DNA of 64,000 bases, taken from positions 1 to 64,000 of IMG/VR virus record IMGVR_UViG_3300005613_000011. The stretch is one strand, 5' to 3'. Shown in pieces: positions 7,542 to 14,254 of the stretch (positions within the stretch are counted from its first letter, which is position 1; each line of letters opens with the position of its first letter). The translations under genes were made by a program, and so were the position numbers. Origin of the DNA: a virus. The notes under the pieces are model-generated. The model saw nothing but the letters and a program-made list of their open reading frames with translations, made no database searches and had not been told where the DNA came from.

Positions 7542-8297
7542 ATGAGTTTTTATATAGCATCAAAATCGCAAGTTGTCGCTCGAAAATGGAAAGAAATTTT
7601 AGAGTCTGAAGGTTACGATATTGTAGCCAGGTGGATTGATGAATACGATTTTGGTTCAGGTCCACCATACGATGACATTAAGCGATCAGAAAATGCTGTT
7701 GCAGATGAAGAAGACATTAGAGCGGCAGATGCTTTGATTTTTAGATCTGAACCTGATGGAGTTAGAGTTGCTGGTGGCAAGCATGTTGAAACTGGGATAG
7801 CAATTGCATTGCACAAACAAGTTTACGTAATTGGTCCTAAAGAAAATATTTTCCATTGGCATCCATTAGTGAAAATATTTGATACTTTTGACGATTTCAC
7901 AAAATATATACTTATTATGGAGAAAAAAATGACAGGAATCAAAAAAGACAAAAACGATCATATTTGGATTAAAAGAAATAAAAGCGTTGCTCCTTTTAGA
8001 TGCAAAAATTGTGGAGCTTTATCTGGATCGGATAAAGCTTTTGAGAAATGCCCTAATAAACGCTCTGATTCAAGCGTTGACTTTCTAGAAGAACAAACAA
8101 AACACTGGTTAGCTTTTAATTTTGAGAAAGCCTCCCAATTCAGTTTCACAAAAGGTATTTCTTATAGAGAGGCCGTTTTTTATTTGGCAGGCATGGAACA
8201 TGGTGCGAATGATTATACAAAAAAACAAATCCAAAAAGAAAGAGATGATTTAATTTCGCAACTAGAAAAAATCAATGAAGAGTTAAGTGACTTATAA
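7542..8297 (+). CDS. Nucleoside 2-deoxyribosyltransferase-like domain fused to Cys-rich domain
   Basis: Residues 1-125 resemble the nucleoside deoxyribosyltransferase-like fold. MSFYIASKSQVVARKWKEI is the first strand and helix, DIRAADALIF (58-67) is the family's D..xxADxxxx segment, and GKHVETGIAIALHKQVYVIG (79-98) carries the conserved Glu (Glu83) before an A-x-A-L-x-K-x-V strand. The family cleaves or transfers N-glycosidic bonds of nucleotides. Residues 126-251 form a separate module with CKNCG (154-158), Cys170 and a C-terminal helix. An in-frame ATG at 7929 has its own GGAG 6 nt upstream, so the second module may also be made alone. Substrate unknown. Confidence 0.6.
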   Translation: MSFYIASKSQVVARKWKEILESEGYDIVARWIDEYDFGSGPPYDDIKRSENAVADEEDIRAADALIFRSEPDGVRVAGGKHVETGIAIALHKQVYVIGPKENIFHWHPLVKIFDTFDDFTKYILIMEKKMTGIKKDKNDHIWIKRNKSVAPFRCKNCGALSGSDKAFEKCPNKRSDSSVDFLEEQTKHWLAFNFEKASQFSFTKGISYREAVFYLAGMEHGANDYTKKQIQKERDDLISQLEKINEELSDL

Positions 8298-8542
8298 ACA
8301 GAGATGCAAAAGTAAAAATAATTGATGGACCACTACAAGATACAGATACCTTTCTGTGTGGCAGCGAAAATATAGGCGATATTATACTTTGTTCTCCTCA
8401 CTATAATAAGTACGTTGCCTATAAATATCGCATTGATGCGAACATGGATCTCGCATTTACAGGTGAAATTGTTAATTTAAATCCGTTAGAATTAAAAACA
8501 ATTACTCTTGACAAAAATAATAAAGTAATAGGAGTTGAATAA
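8291..8542 (+). CDS. Open frame without a canonical start, abutting the TnpB element
   Basis: This frame is open from 8291 to a TAA at 8540-8542 and reads like real protein (KVKIIDGPLQDTDTFLCGS, then IGDIILCSPHYNKYVAYKY). It has no ATG, GTG or TTG at its beginning. The first plausible codon is ATA at 8294, overlapping the upstream stop. The frame is -1 relative to the preceding gene. It could be a gene with a rare start, a decayed gene, or a domain once fused upstream. Its stop lies exactly at the boundary of the transposable element. Function unknown. Confidence 0.4.
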   Translation, partial: LINRDAKVKIIDGPLQDTDTFLCGSENIGDIILCSPHYNKYVAYKYRIDANMDLAFTGEIVNLNPLELKTITLDKNNKVIGVE

Positions 8543-9808
8543 TGTCAATTACCCCTCCCACAAGGGGAGGGGCTTGTTCAGCCGGATAAACTGGGAACAA
8601 TAGGCTGATTGACAACAGCCCTATCTGGATAGCCTGTAGCGTCCAGATATTTGAGACAAATATTACGACTAGCATTGAGGTCAGCATTAAGTTGAAAACC
8701 ACATTTCTTACAACTAAACAGAGATTGACAAACCCTGTTTGCTCTCTTAATATGACCGCATCTGCTACATCTCTGACTAGTATACCTTGCATCAACATAA
8801 ACAATATTAATGCCTTTGGATTCAGCTTTGTACTTAATTATCCACTCCAACTGGAAGAAGTTCCAACGATTAACTTCTTTACGTTGGGCTTTTCTCCAAT
8901 TGTTAGTACGCTTACGAATACCAGTCAAATCTTCAAACACCAAAGTGTCTCCGCTTTGAAGTTTGCTAACAATCTGCTTAGAGATGCAATGATTGGCATC
9001 TTTCCTAAACCGTCTCTCCTTACCTCTAACTTTGGTAAGGTGTCTTTTAGCAGACCTTGTTTTCTTAGATTGAAGTTGACTTCTCAATCGTTGATATCTA
9101 TCAGAAACTTGTTTAACTTTTCCACCACCAAAGAATCTATTGTCAGAGGTTACAGCAAGTTTTTTAACTCCTCTATCACAGCCAACAAGATTCCCAGTTG
9201 GTTCTATGTCAGAAACTTCTTTTTCAAAAACAACATGGAGAAAAACTCTTCCTTTGCTATCAATAAGCAAATTAGCAGAAGTGTGTTTCCAATCCAAATA
9301 ACGTTCAAAGTACTCAGGAATATTAAGGCTAAACTTCTTTCTACCATCAATAGTAAGAATAGAAACTTTTCTACTTTCAAGCCAAAGTGTATAGGAGTTC
9401 TTATCAAGCCTGACACTACATTGTTTGGATTGAGGGCAAGAAATATGTTGTTTCTTCTTTCTAAGTGCTTTAACAGATTTAAGGGATTCAGTAGCTTTCA
9501 TTCTAGCAGATATAGCCAGTTGAGAAGGCAGGTATTGTCTTGTTGTTTGATAGGTTTTGTGGTGAAGAGACACACCATTAATATCGAATGGATTAAAACC
9601 TATTTGACAGACAAAATTGTAAGCTTTTGTATAGGCTTCAATAGTTGGTTTGATATCTTGTGTTGAGATATCAAGTCTAAGTTTAGCTGTCCGAATGAGT
9701 TTCATATATTACTATTATCGGATAGTTCTAAAGATTCCTTTAATAATTTTTTCAAATAGGAGAAAGTAGCAATTCCTCCTCTACCGCAAGGGTAGAGGTT
9801 TCCTTGCT
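8543..9808 (-). mobile_element. IS200/IS605-type element carrying only tnpB
   Basis: The element is oriented on the minus strand. Its right end (8543-8580) contains a perfect hairpin (CCCCTCC...GGAGGGG), and its left end (about 9705-9808) contains a second hairpin (CCTCTACC...GGTAGAGG). A deleted copy at 26888-27088 has the same outer sequences, which defines the borders to within a few bases: shared sequence runs from TGTCAATT on one side to GCTACAAAGA on the other. There is no tnpA, so movement would need a transposase in trans. In this family the transcript of the right end normally serves as the guide (omega) RNA of TnpB. No target duplication is expected or seen. Confidence 0.8.
8578..9705 (-). 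CDS. tnpB: TnpB RNA-guided endonuclease (IS605 family)
   Basis: This 375-residue protein is full length for TnpB. The RuvC residues are all present: Asp177 in GCDRGVKKLAV, Glu258 in LVFEDLTGIR, Asp342 in NADLNASRNI. A four-Cys zinc ribbon lies between the last two (C313-x2-C316, C332-x2-C335). TnpB cuts DNA next to a short motif, guided by RNA from the element's right end, favouring element retention. The N-terminus MKLIRTAKL happens to resemble the phage's MKIIKTAKY leader. The gene looks intact, so nuclease activity is plausible. The flanking hairpins and the deleted sister copy support a mobile origin. Confidence 0.93.
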   Translation of the reverse strand: MKLIRTAKLRLDISTQDIKPTIEAYTKAYNFVCQIGFNPFDINGVSLHHKTYQTTRQYLPSQLAISARMKATESLKSVKALRKKKQHISCPQSKQCSVRLDKNSYTLWLESRKVSILTIDGRKKFSLNIPEYFERYLDWKHTSANLLIDSKGRVFLHVVFEKEVSDIEPTGNLVGCDRGVKKLAVTSDNRFFGGGKVKQVSDRYQRLRSQLQSKKTRSAKRHLTKVRGKERRFRKDANHCISKQIVSKLQSGDTLVFEDLTGIRKRTNNWRKAQRKEVNRWNFFQLEWIIKYKAESKGINIVYVDARYTSQRCSRCGHIKRANRVCQSLFSCKKCGFQLNADLNASRNICLKYLDATGYPDRAVVNQPIVPSLSG

Positions 9809-9860
9809 ACAAAGATTATGAACTTTTTATTAAAAAGAACATTACATTGCACAGGTTTGA

Positions 9861-10001
9861 ACCGTTCTCTTTTATGGCGAACTAATTATAGATGGTCACG
9901 CAATTATCACAAAAATCCCACTTCTCGTGATTTTAACTTTTTTAATTTTGGTAAATACTCTGGTCTTTATTGTTGTTGTAATTGCTTTACCTCCCAAATA
10001 A
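9861..10001 (+). CDS. Possible small membrane protein fragment
   Basis: An open frame without an obvious start encodes a strongly hydrophobic helix (LLVILTFLILVNTLVFIVVV) followed by IALPPK and stop. A GTG at about 9921 could start it. It lies just beyond the TnpB element and may be the remains of a gene cut by the insertion. A 73-residue ORF in another frame (9818-10039) overlaps it and looks less protein-like. Confidence 0.3.
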   Translation, partial: TVLFYGELIIDGHAIITKIPLLVILTFLILVNTLVFIVVVIALPPK

Positions 10002-10052
10002 GAAATTCTTTTTGTTTTGAAAGATATAAGAATACCTAAAGTGTAGAAATAA

Positions 10053-10154
10053 ATGTCATTAGGACACACATTAACTGAAGAAGACTTAGAGAGCAACAAA
10101 AATTCTTATCTTGTTTTACGGATAAGGGTGCGAAAATTTTATAGGAGAGTCTGA
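10053..10154 (+). pseudogene. Truncated small gene ending in an IS-end remnant
   Basis: The ATG opens a 33-residue frame, MSLGHTLTEEDLESNKNSYL and onward, that reads like the beginning of a normal protein. It stops inside a sequence shared with the non-autonomous element at 17.6 kb. It is most simply the 5' part of a gene truncated by an insertion. Confidence 0.4.
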
Positions 10155-10183
10155 GAACCCCCCATCCTTGTGGTGGAGGTTTA
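10149..10183. mobile_element. Solo IS605-like element end
   Basis: The sequence GTCTGAGAA, then a hairpin CCCCCATCC-TTG-TGGTGGAGG, closely matches the left border of the element at 17588-17936. No second border was found nearby, so this looks like a remnant end. Confidence 0.45.
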
Positions 10184-10353
10184 ACTATAGACATTAATTT
10201 AATTATTTTTTGCAACAAAGAGGGAGATAGTGATAAAGAATCTTTTTCTTTTGGTATTTAGTGTTATACTGTGAGGGGGGAAAAATTAGAAAACGGTAAA
10301 GAATTATTAATAACTGGGGGTTGTTGCCAACGTTTTTTTTGTGCAAGATTTTT

Positions 10354-10377
10354 AAGGTATACTATAAGGTATACTAT
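10354..10377 (+). promoter_or_regulatory. Tandem 12-bp repeat with two TATACT boxes before the mini-gene array
   Basis: AAGGTATACTAT occurs twice in perfect tandem, giving two -10-like TATACT hexamers 12 bp apart, immediately upstream of the first MKI-leader ATG (10382). It is a plausible promoter for the array. A gain or loss of one 12-bp unit could change expression. Confidence 0.45.
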
Positions 10378-10438
10378 AAAGATGAAAATACTACAGAAAT
10401 AAACTGTTCTGGTTCTAGGTCTTTGTCTAGGTAACAAA

Positions 10439-10651
10439 ATGAAAATAATACAAAAAACAATATGTGTGAGCAAGTCTTGGTCTAGTTCTTGGTCTACGTC
10501 TAGTTTTAGTTCTAGTTCTGGTTTTTGGTCTAGATCTTGGTCTTTGTCTTGGTTTAGTTCTAGTTCTACGTCTAGTTCTAGTTCTTGGCCTTATTCTTGG
10601 TCTTTTTCTTTGTCTTTTTCTAGTTCTTTGCCTAGTTCTAGGTTTAGGTGA
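10439..10651 (+). CDS. Ser-X repeat mini-protein, unit 1
   Basis: This 70-residue product begins MKIIQKTICVSKSW, followed by alternating Ser and mostly W, S, L, T, R, F at the X position (for example SWSTSSFSSSSG). No acidic residue occurs in the repeat. It lacks a Shine-Dalgarno, and the ATG is 4 nt after the stop that closes the unit 0 hexamer frame. No homology recognised. An amphipathic beta or low-complexity structure is plausible. Confidence 0.55.
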   Translation: MKIIQKTICVSKSWSSSWSTSSFSSSSGFWSRSWSLSWFSSSSTSSSSSWPYSWSFSLSFSSSLPSSRFR

Positions 10652-10655
10652 TAAA

Positions 10656-10838
10656 ATGAAAATGATACAAAAAATAATAAGAATAAATAGGTCTAATTCT
10701 AGGTCTTGGTCTACGTTTAGGTCTTGGTCTAAATCTAGTTCTTTTTCTTGGTCTTTGTCTTGGTCTTTGTCTTTGTCTTATTCTACGTCTAGTTCTTGGT
10801 CTTTGTCTACGTCTAGTTCTAGGGCTTGGTCTAGGTAA
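10656..10838 (+). CDS. Ser-X repeat mini-protein, unit 2
   Basis: This 60-residue product begins MKMIQKIIRINRSNSRSW, followed by Ser-X repeats (SWSLSWSLSLSYSTSSSW). It is spaced 4 nt from the previous TGA (TGA-TAAA-ATG). The leader differs from unit 3 by one residue over the first ten or so, while the repeat order differs freely, so repeats are shuffled or slip more than leaders. Confidence 0.55.
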   Translation: MKMIQKIIRINRSNSRSWSTFRSWSKSSSFSWSLSWSLSLSYSTSSSWSLSTSSSRAWSR

Positions 10839-10844
10839 CAAATT

Positions 10845-11027
10845 ATGAAAATGATACAAAAAATAATAAGAACAAATAGGTCTTATTTTTACTCTTGGTC
10901 TAGTTCTTGGTCTAGTTCTTGGTCTAGTTCTTGGTCTAGTTCTTGGTCTAGTTCTTGGTCTAGTTCTTATTCTAGTTCTTTGTCTTATTCTAGGGCTTGG
11001 TCTACGTCTACGTCTTGGTCTTGGTAA
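10845..11027 (+). CDS. Ser-X repeat mini-protein, unit 3
   Basis: This 60-residue product begins MKMIQKIIRTNRSYFYSW. It contains the most regular tract of the array: a 12-bp unit TCTTGGTCTAGT repeated about six times, giving SWSS repeats, a sign of recent slippage expansion. The ATG is 6 nt after the stop of unit 2. Confidence 0.55.
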   Translation: MKMIQKIIRTNRSYFYSWSSSWSSSWSSSWSSSWSSSWSSSYSSSLSYSRAWSTSTSWSW

Positions 11028-11031
11028 CAAA

Positions 11032-11190
11032 ATGAAAATGATACAAAAAATAATATGCGCGAGGAAATCTAGTTCTTTGTCTTGGTCTAGTTCTTTGTCT
11101 TTGTCTAGTTCTTTGTCTTGGCCTTATTCTAGGTCTTATTCTTGGTCTAATTCTTGGTCTTTTTCTTGGTTCAGTTCTAGGTTTTGGTGA
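11032..11190 (+). CDS. Ser-X repeat mini-protein, unit 4
   Basis: This 52-residue product begins MKMIQKIICARKSSSLSW and ends SWFSSRFW. It is the shortest open unit. It contains single-base changes of the invariant Ser codon (TCT to CCT, and TTC near the end), showing point divergence on top of repeat turnover. The ATG is 4 nt after the stop of unit 3. Confidence 0.55.
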   Translation: MKMIQKIICARKSSSLSWSSSLSLSSSLSWPYSRSYSWSNSWSFSWFSSRFW

Positions 11191-11194
11191 CAAA

Positions 11195-11416
11195 ATGAAA
11201 ATGATACAAAAAATAATAAGAACAAATAGATCTTGGTCTTGGTCTTGGTCTTGGTCTAGGTCTTGGTCTAGTTCTAGTTCTCGTTCTTGGTCTACGTCTT
11301 GGTCTAGGGCTAATTCTGGGTCTTCTAGTTCTTATTCTTGGTCTTGGTTTTTGTCTACGTCTTTTTCTAGTTCTTGGTCTTGGGCTTGGTCTAGTTCTAC
11401 GTCTTGGTCTTGGTAA
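11195..11416 (+). CDS. Ser-X repeat mini-protein, unit 5
   Basis: This 73-residue product begins MKMIQKIIRTNRSWSWSW and carries the longest Ser-X tract, ending STSWSW. Its stop (TAA) lies 4 nt before the ATG of the ordinary leader-bearing gene at 11421, tying the array to that gene as one transcription unit. Confidence 0.55.
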   Translation: MKMIQKIIRTNRSWSWSWSWSRSWSSSSSRSWSTSWSRANSGSSSSYSWSWFLSTSFSSSWSWAWSSSTSWSW

Positions 11417-11420
11417 CAAA

Positions 11421-11642
11421 ATGAAAATAATACAAAAAATAATAAGAATGAACACTAAAGAAGATTTGCAAATTGAATTAGACTTTTTTGTTAAGAAAAT
11501 CAGGGAAACAGGTTTTGATATTCGTGTCAGTTGGACTGACGAATACAGTAAAATGCAGAGCGTGTTTGGACATGTTAATTCCCACGTAGAAAAAAGATAC
11601 AAGTTTAAACTAGACGAAGAAGAAACCGATACAATAGATTAA
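11421..11642 (+). CDS. MKIIQKIIR-leader globular protein after the array
   Basis: This 73-residue protein begins MKIIQKIIRMN, the array leader, but continues as a normal mixed protein (TKEDLQIELDFFVKKIRETG, then WTDEYSKMQSVFGHV) with an acidic end. It shows that the leader is a real coding N-terminus which has been joined to unrelated bodies. Start spacing is TAA-CAAA-ATG. Function unknown. Confidence 0.65.
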   Translation: MKIIQKIIRMNTKEDLQIELDFFVKKIRETGFDIRVSWTDEYSKMQSVFGHVNSHVEKRYKFKLDEEETDTID

Positions 11643-11647
11643 CTAGG

Positions 11648-11815
11648 ATAAAAGAATATATTTCTCAATCAAGAGGTTCGTGTTGTTTCGTTATTGCGGC
11701 AACAAACTGTTTGATGTATCAATATCTTACTGTCACTGATCTTGAGGAAGCATACGATATTGCTTATTGTAGAAGCGGATCTACTATTATGTGTGTGGTT
11801 GTTGAAGAGATATAA
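11648..11815 (+). CDS. Open frame without canonical start, cysteine-protease-like motif
   Basis: The frame is open from 11609 to the TAA at 11813-11815, but has no ATG before residue M at 11714. Translation from ATA at 11648 or ATT at 11660 gives EYISQSRGSCCFVIAATNCL and then VTDLEEAYDIAYCRSGS. The Q-x6-Cys-x3-Ala-Ala-x-Asn pattern faintly recalls the start of papain-fold (C39-like) peptidases, but His and Asp partners are missing in this short frame. An AGGA lies 11 nt before the ATT. It may be a rare-start gene or a gene fragment. Confidence 0.35.
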   Translation: MKEYISQSRGSCCFVIAATNCLMYQYLTVTDLEEAYDIAYCRSGSTIMCVVVEEI

Positions 11816-11839
11816 ACAAAAAAGTGAAAGGTAAAAATT

Positions 11840-12046
11840 ATGTTAAAAGTACAGTGCAATCTTTGTAAAACTATTTTATCCGAAGGTATAGGGTTTGTAA
11901 GAGGCAGTTTCGATTCTGTTTTTAATTTTGTAACGGAACTCGTTCCTTCTGGTACAAAAGTAAAATATTTGTTTGGAGAGGACAAAAAAGAGAGAGAAGA
12001 ATGCCCGTATTGCGGTTCTGTAGAGTTATATATCTTAATATTATAG
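11840..12046 (+). CDS. Small zinc-ribbon protein
   Basis: This 68-residue protein has an N-terminal CNLC (residues 6-9) and a C-terminal CPYC, the two Cys pairs of a zinc ribbon, flanking a middle with VTELVPSGTKVKYLFG. An AAAGG Shine-Dalgarno lies about 10 nt upstream. It is likely a nucleic-acid- or protein-binding accessory protein. Confidence 0.6.
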   Translation: MLKVQCNLCKTILSEGIGFVRGSFDSVFNFVTELVPSGTKVKYLFGEDKKEREECPYCGSVELYILIL

Positions 12047-12267
12047 AGTTATGAGCAGTAAAAATATTTCTTTTGTGCATTTTTTTTATTATATAATATA
12101 CCTAACGAAAGGAAAATAAAATTAAATAGAAATGGTTTCTTTTGAAAAGAGACAGGTTTGTTTGATTTAGAAGGTAGTAGTTTACAGTCCCTGCTTCCAA
12201 TAAAAACTTAATTTATCATTTTATTGATTTTAAGTAATTGTTTGGAAAACGGATTTGAGTCTTCAGT

Positions 12268-12471
12268 ATGAAAATATTGTTCAGGATAAAGACACTGATA
12301 GACAGTTGCAGTCATGCGAATTCTAGTCTTTTGAGCTACATGAGTGTTAGGTCTAATACTATAGACGGGGACTTTTCTTGTTTGACTAAGGCATCATTTG
12401 ACGGTTCATTTTCTTTTTGTTGGTCTTATATTAGTTTTAGGACTTGTTCTTTGTGGCAGTGGAATAAATGA
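12268..12471 (+). CDS. Diverged Ser-rich, MKI-leader mini-protein
   Basis: This 67-residue frame begins MKILFRIKTLIDS (DNA start ATGAAAATA as in the array), followed by a Ser-rich body in which Ser often alternates with other residues (SFSFCWSYISFRTCSLW). There is no Shine-Dalgarno. It looks like a diverged relative of the Ser-X units 0.9 kb upstream. Confidence 0.4.
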   Translation: MKILFRIKTLIDSCSHANSSLLSYMSVRSNTIDGDFSCLTKASFDGSFSFCWSYISFRTCSLWQWNK

Positions 12472-12492
12472 AAATAATATACAGGATGTCAA

Positions 12493-12765
12493 ATGATAAA
12501 AGACGGAGATATCATAAGAATAAAAGTTGCTTTGAAAAATTTTCCTTTGTTTATTTTTGCACAAAAACAAAATACCGATCCTATTGAAATAGCTAAATAT
12601 AAGAAAGAAGGGTCTTTCAAGAATATAACTTTTGTCTCCGAACGAACTGAAATAGAGATACCGGATTTGCCAGATGTTTTTTATTACGAAGACGAAGTAC
12701 CAGAATCATTTTTTGTTAAAATAGAAGATATTTACACAAAATACGATTTGCTGAAAATGCTATGA
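12493..12765 (+). CDS. Hypothetical protein
   Basis: This 90-residue protein has an AGGA about 8 nt before the ATG. MIKDGDIIRIKVALKNFPLF is followed by an IEIPDLPDVFYYEDEVP stretch; a small beta-rich domain is likely. A competing ATG 25 nt upstream (12468, ATGAAAATAATA...) opens an overlapping MKIIYRMSN frame of about 39 residues, another trace of the MKII leader. The stop overlaps a further ATGAAAATA at 12762. No family recognised. Confidence 0.6.
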   Translation: MIKDGDIIRIKVALKNFPLFIFAQKQNTDPIEIAKYKKEGSFKNITFVSERTEIEIPDLPDVFYYEDEVPESFFVKIEDIYTKYDLLKML

Positions 12766-12805
12766 AAATACTATTCAAATTCAGTTTACAGGTAACTCTA
12801 TATTC

Positions 12806-13009
12806 ATGTTTATGTTTATAAATCAGAACTCTTCAAGAAGTTTGTGTTGGAAATCTCGCGTTTGTACTTCAACCCATAACATAAGTAAATACGGCTACTC
12901 TTTCTCTTGGGAGTTTTGGATGAGGAGTTCTTATATAAATTCACATGGACCTGTTTTTGATACTTCTTTGTCATGGTCTAGTGTCTCTGTTTCTTCAAAA
13001 CACAATTGA
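12806..13009 (+). CDS. Diverged Ser-rich mini-protein
   Basis: This 67-residue frame ends TSLSWSSVSVSSKHN, resembling the Ser-X units. An MKILFKFSLQ leader begins at 12762 in a different frame 44 nt upstream and stops after 19 residues, so this unit appears to have lost its leader by a frameshift. Coding status uncertain. Confidence 0.35.
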   Translation: MFMFINQNSSRSLCWKSRVCTSTHNISKYGYSFSWEFWMRSSYINSHGPVFDTSLSWSSVSVSSKHN

Positions 13010-13021
13010 CGATACATAATT

Positions 13022-13429
13022 ATGGCAGTTATATATTGTAAAAATATAAACGAATTTTGTTTCGAGCTTTTTATCAGATGTGCTAAGTCCTCTCCATCAG
13101 AGATTATTTGCAAAGATGGAAATGTTAATCATATTTTTTATATAGGTTTTACTTTTAGATATGATTATGGGCCTCCTGACGACTGGATATGCATTCCTTT
13201 AGAGAGAGTAAAAGACCATTCTCTTAGTTCCGCCACAAAAAGAATATTTTTATGCTCTGTCATGAACTCGGCCATAAATAAAAAGTCTGATGATAATAAA
13301 CCCGGCCCGAAAGTTCTTGACACTCCACATTTAGATAAAAAAGTTGGAGAACTGGAAGCCCCAACTATGAACGAACATATAGACGACTACGGAGCTTATG
13401 GTTTGATCGATCTGTCCGAAAATAATTAG
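13022..13429 (+). CDS. Hypothetical protein
   Basis: This 135-residue protein with a weak ribosome-binding site begins MAVIYCKNINEFCFELFIRC. A mixed alpha/beta body contains YGPPDDWICIPLERVKDHSL and the C-terminal part is polar (KKSDDNKPGPKVLDTPHLDK). No family recognised and no catalytic motif seen. Confidence 0.55.
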   Translation: MAVIYCKNINEFCFELFIRCAKSSPSEIICKDGNVNHIFYIGFTFRYDYGPPDDWICIPLERVKDHSLSSATKRIFLCSVMNSAINKKSDDNKPGPKVLDTPHLDKKVGELEAPTMNEHIDDYGAYGLIDLSENN

Positions 13430-13462
13430 AGGTTTAAACTGCTGTTCTTCGTATGAATATCT

Positions 13463-13717
13463 ATGGCGAAAATAAACAACGGAGACATTATCGACGGGGA
13501 AAAAGTAATAGAAGTTTTATACGAATTCAAAATATTGAGGCACGAATGGGAGATGGACGGTTACGGTTGGATAGTATCGCTTGAAGACCAACCCAACAAA
13601 ATTATATTGTCCGATCACGACAGAAAATATATAGCTTCATGGGATGACCTGGACGATCTCGTTAAAATATATAGAGAAACTATTCAAAACATGAATAATG
13701 CTTTGTTTTTTCTTTAA
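13463..13717 (+). CDS. Hypothetical protein
   Basis: This 84-residue protein begins MAKINNGDIIDGEKVIEVLY, with a Trp-rich middle (HEWEMDGYGWIVSLED). It is probably a small beta-barrel-like domain. The stop is 9 nt from the next start, which has AAGGAATA, so the two are likely co-translated. Confidence 0.6.
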   Translation: MAKINNGDIIDGEKVIEVLYEFKILRHEWEMDGYGWIVSLEDQPNKIILSDHDRKYIASWDDLDDLVKIYRETIQNMNNALFFL

Positions 13718-13726
13718 GGAATAATA

Positions 13727-14035
13727 ATGAAAAACAAAAAAACGAATAAAGACATTATGAAAAATGCACAGAAAGCGATATTAAGATTTACTCACGATAA
13801 AGACCAGTTCATGTCTCTCATAAGAGAAACAAAAAATTTTGAGTTGTTGTGTGGCGTAATCGAAAGGATACAGAAAAAAAGTTTTACCGAAAAACCTTAC
13901 GAACCTATAACTCTAGATTTTTATGAGGCCGTATTAGTAGGTGCTGTTCTTTCTATGTTGAGGGATGAATTGTATGCAGCAAAAATAGATGCTGATATAC
14001 AAAAGATCAAAGCACAAACTAAAGAATTTGATTAA
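13727..14035 (+). CDS. Helical hypothetical protein
   Basis: This 102-residue, highly helical protein begins MKNKKTNKDIMKNAQKAILR. It contains YEAVLVGAVLSMLRDELYAA, an amphipathic or partly buried helix, and ends with a charged helix. A good Shine-Dalgarno (AAGGAATAAT) precedes the ATG. Function unknown. Confidence 0.6.
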   Translation: MKNKKTNKDIMKNAQKAILRFTHDKDQFMSLIRETKNFELLCGVIERIQKKSFTEKPYEPITLDFYEAVLVGAVLSMLRDELYAAKIDADIQKIKAQTKEFD

Positions 14036-14069
14036 AAGGGGAAACCAGTTTAACATTGAATAAGCAAGT

Positions 14070-14174
14070 ATGAACTGGTATAAGATTATCTTGTCTAAAA
14101 AGAAGAAATTCAAGCCGATTAAGCCATTTTTGAGAAACTTACCATATACGGGAAAGAAAAATACTAAGAATTGA
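14070..14174 (+). CDS. Tiny NWYK-leader protein
   Basis: This 34-residue frame, MNWYKIILSKKKKFKPIKPF and onward, is very basic. It shares MNWYK with the protein at 21246 and NWYK with the one at 15166. No Shine-Dalgarno is evident. It may be a truncated member of the NWYK-leader set or a free peptide. Confidence 0.45.
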   Translation: MNWYKIILSKKKKFKPIKPFLRNLPYTGKKNTKN

Positions 14175-14254
14175 CTGGTCAAAAGTAATAGCTAAAAAGG
14201 ATTATTTCTTCTATCGCTTTTCTTAATATTGAAAATTATAGCAAGTTTTGTGAA

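Larger units (their letters stand above)
10382..11416 (+). repeat. Array of Ser-X dipeptide-repeat mini-genes
   Basis: Six consecutive units each consist of a conserved leader (ATGAAAATGATACAAAAAAT type) and a tract of hexamers TCTNNN, i.e. Ser-X repeats. The commonest hexamers are TCTTGG, TCTAGT, TCTTTG, TCTACG, TCTAGG and TCTTAT. Unit 0 (10382-10434) has a premature stop after MKILQK. Units 1-5 are open. Each later ATG follows the previous stop by 4 nt (once 6 nt), usually as TAA-CAAA-ATG. The regular stop-start geometry and in-frame hexamers favour translation of the + strand. The same leader then begins an ordinary protein at 11421. Confidence 0.8.

Noticed and set aside
8692-9666. 324-residue + strand frame opposite tnpB
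   Set aside because: It lies entirely antisense to a TnpB with all catalytic and zinc residues intact; its composition is that of a shadow frame.
9818-10039. 73-residue + strand frame after the TnpB element
   Set aside because: Its composition is unusual (Cys, Asn and Phe clusters), and an overlapping frame encodes a clean membrane helix, so it was not called as a gene.
10382-11416. CRISPR array
   Set aside because: The leader recurs at irregular intervals (about 160-220 bp) and is coding; the intervening sequence is simple hexamer repeat, not unique spacers. No cas gene is present.
10644-11602. Arg/Pro/Thr-rich frames on the minus strand across the Ser-X array
   Set aside because: They are the reverse reading of TCTNNN hexamers. 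The + strand has conserved leaders, stops and 4-nt stop-start spacing, whereas the minus frames start inside repeats and run across unit boundaries.
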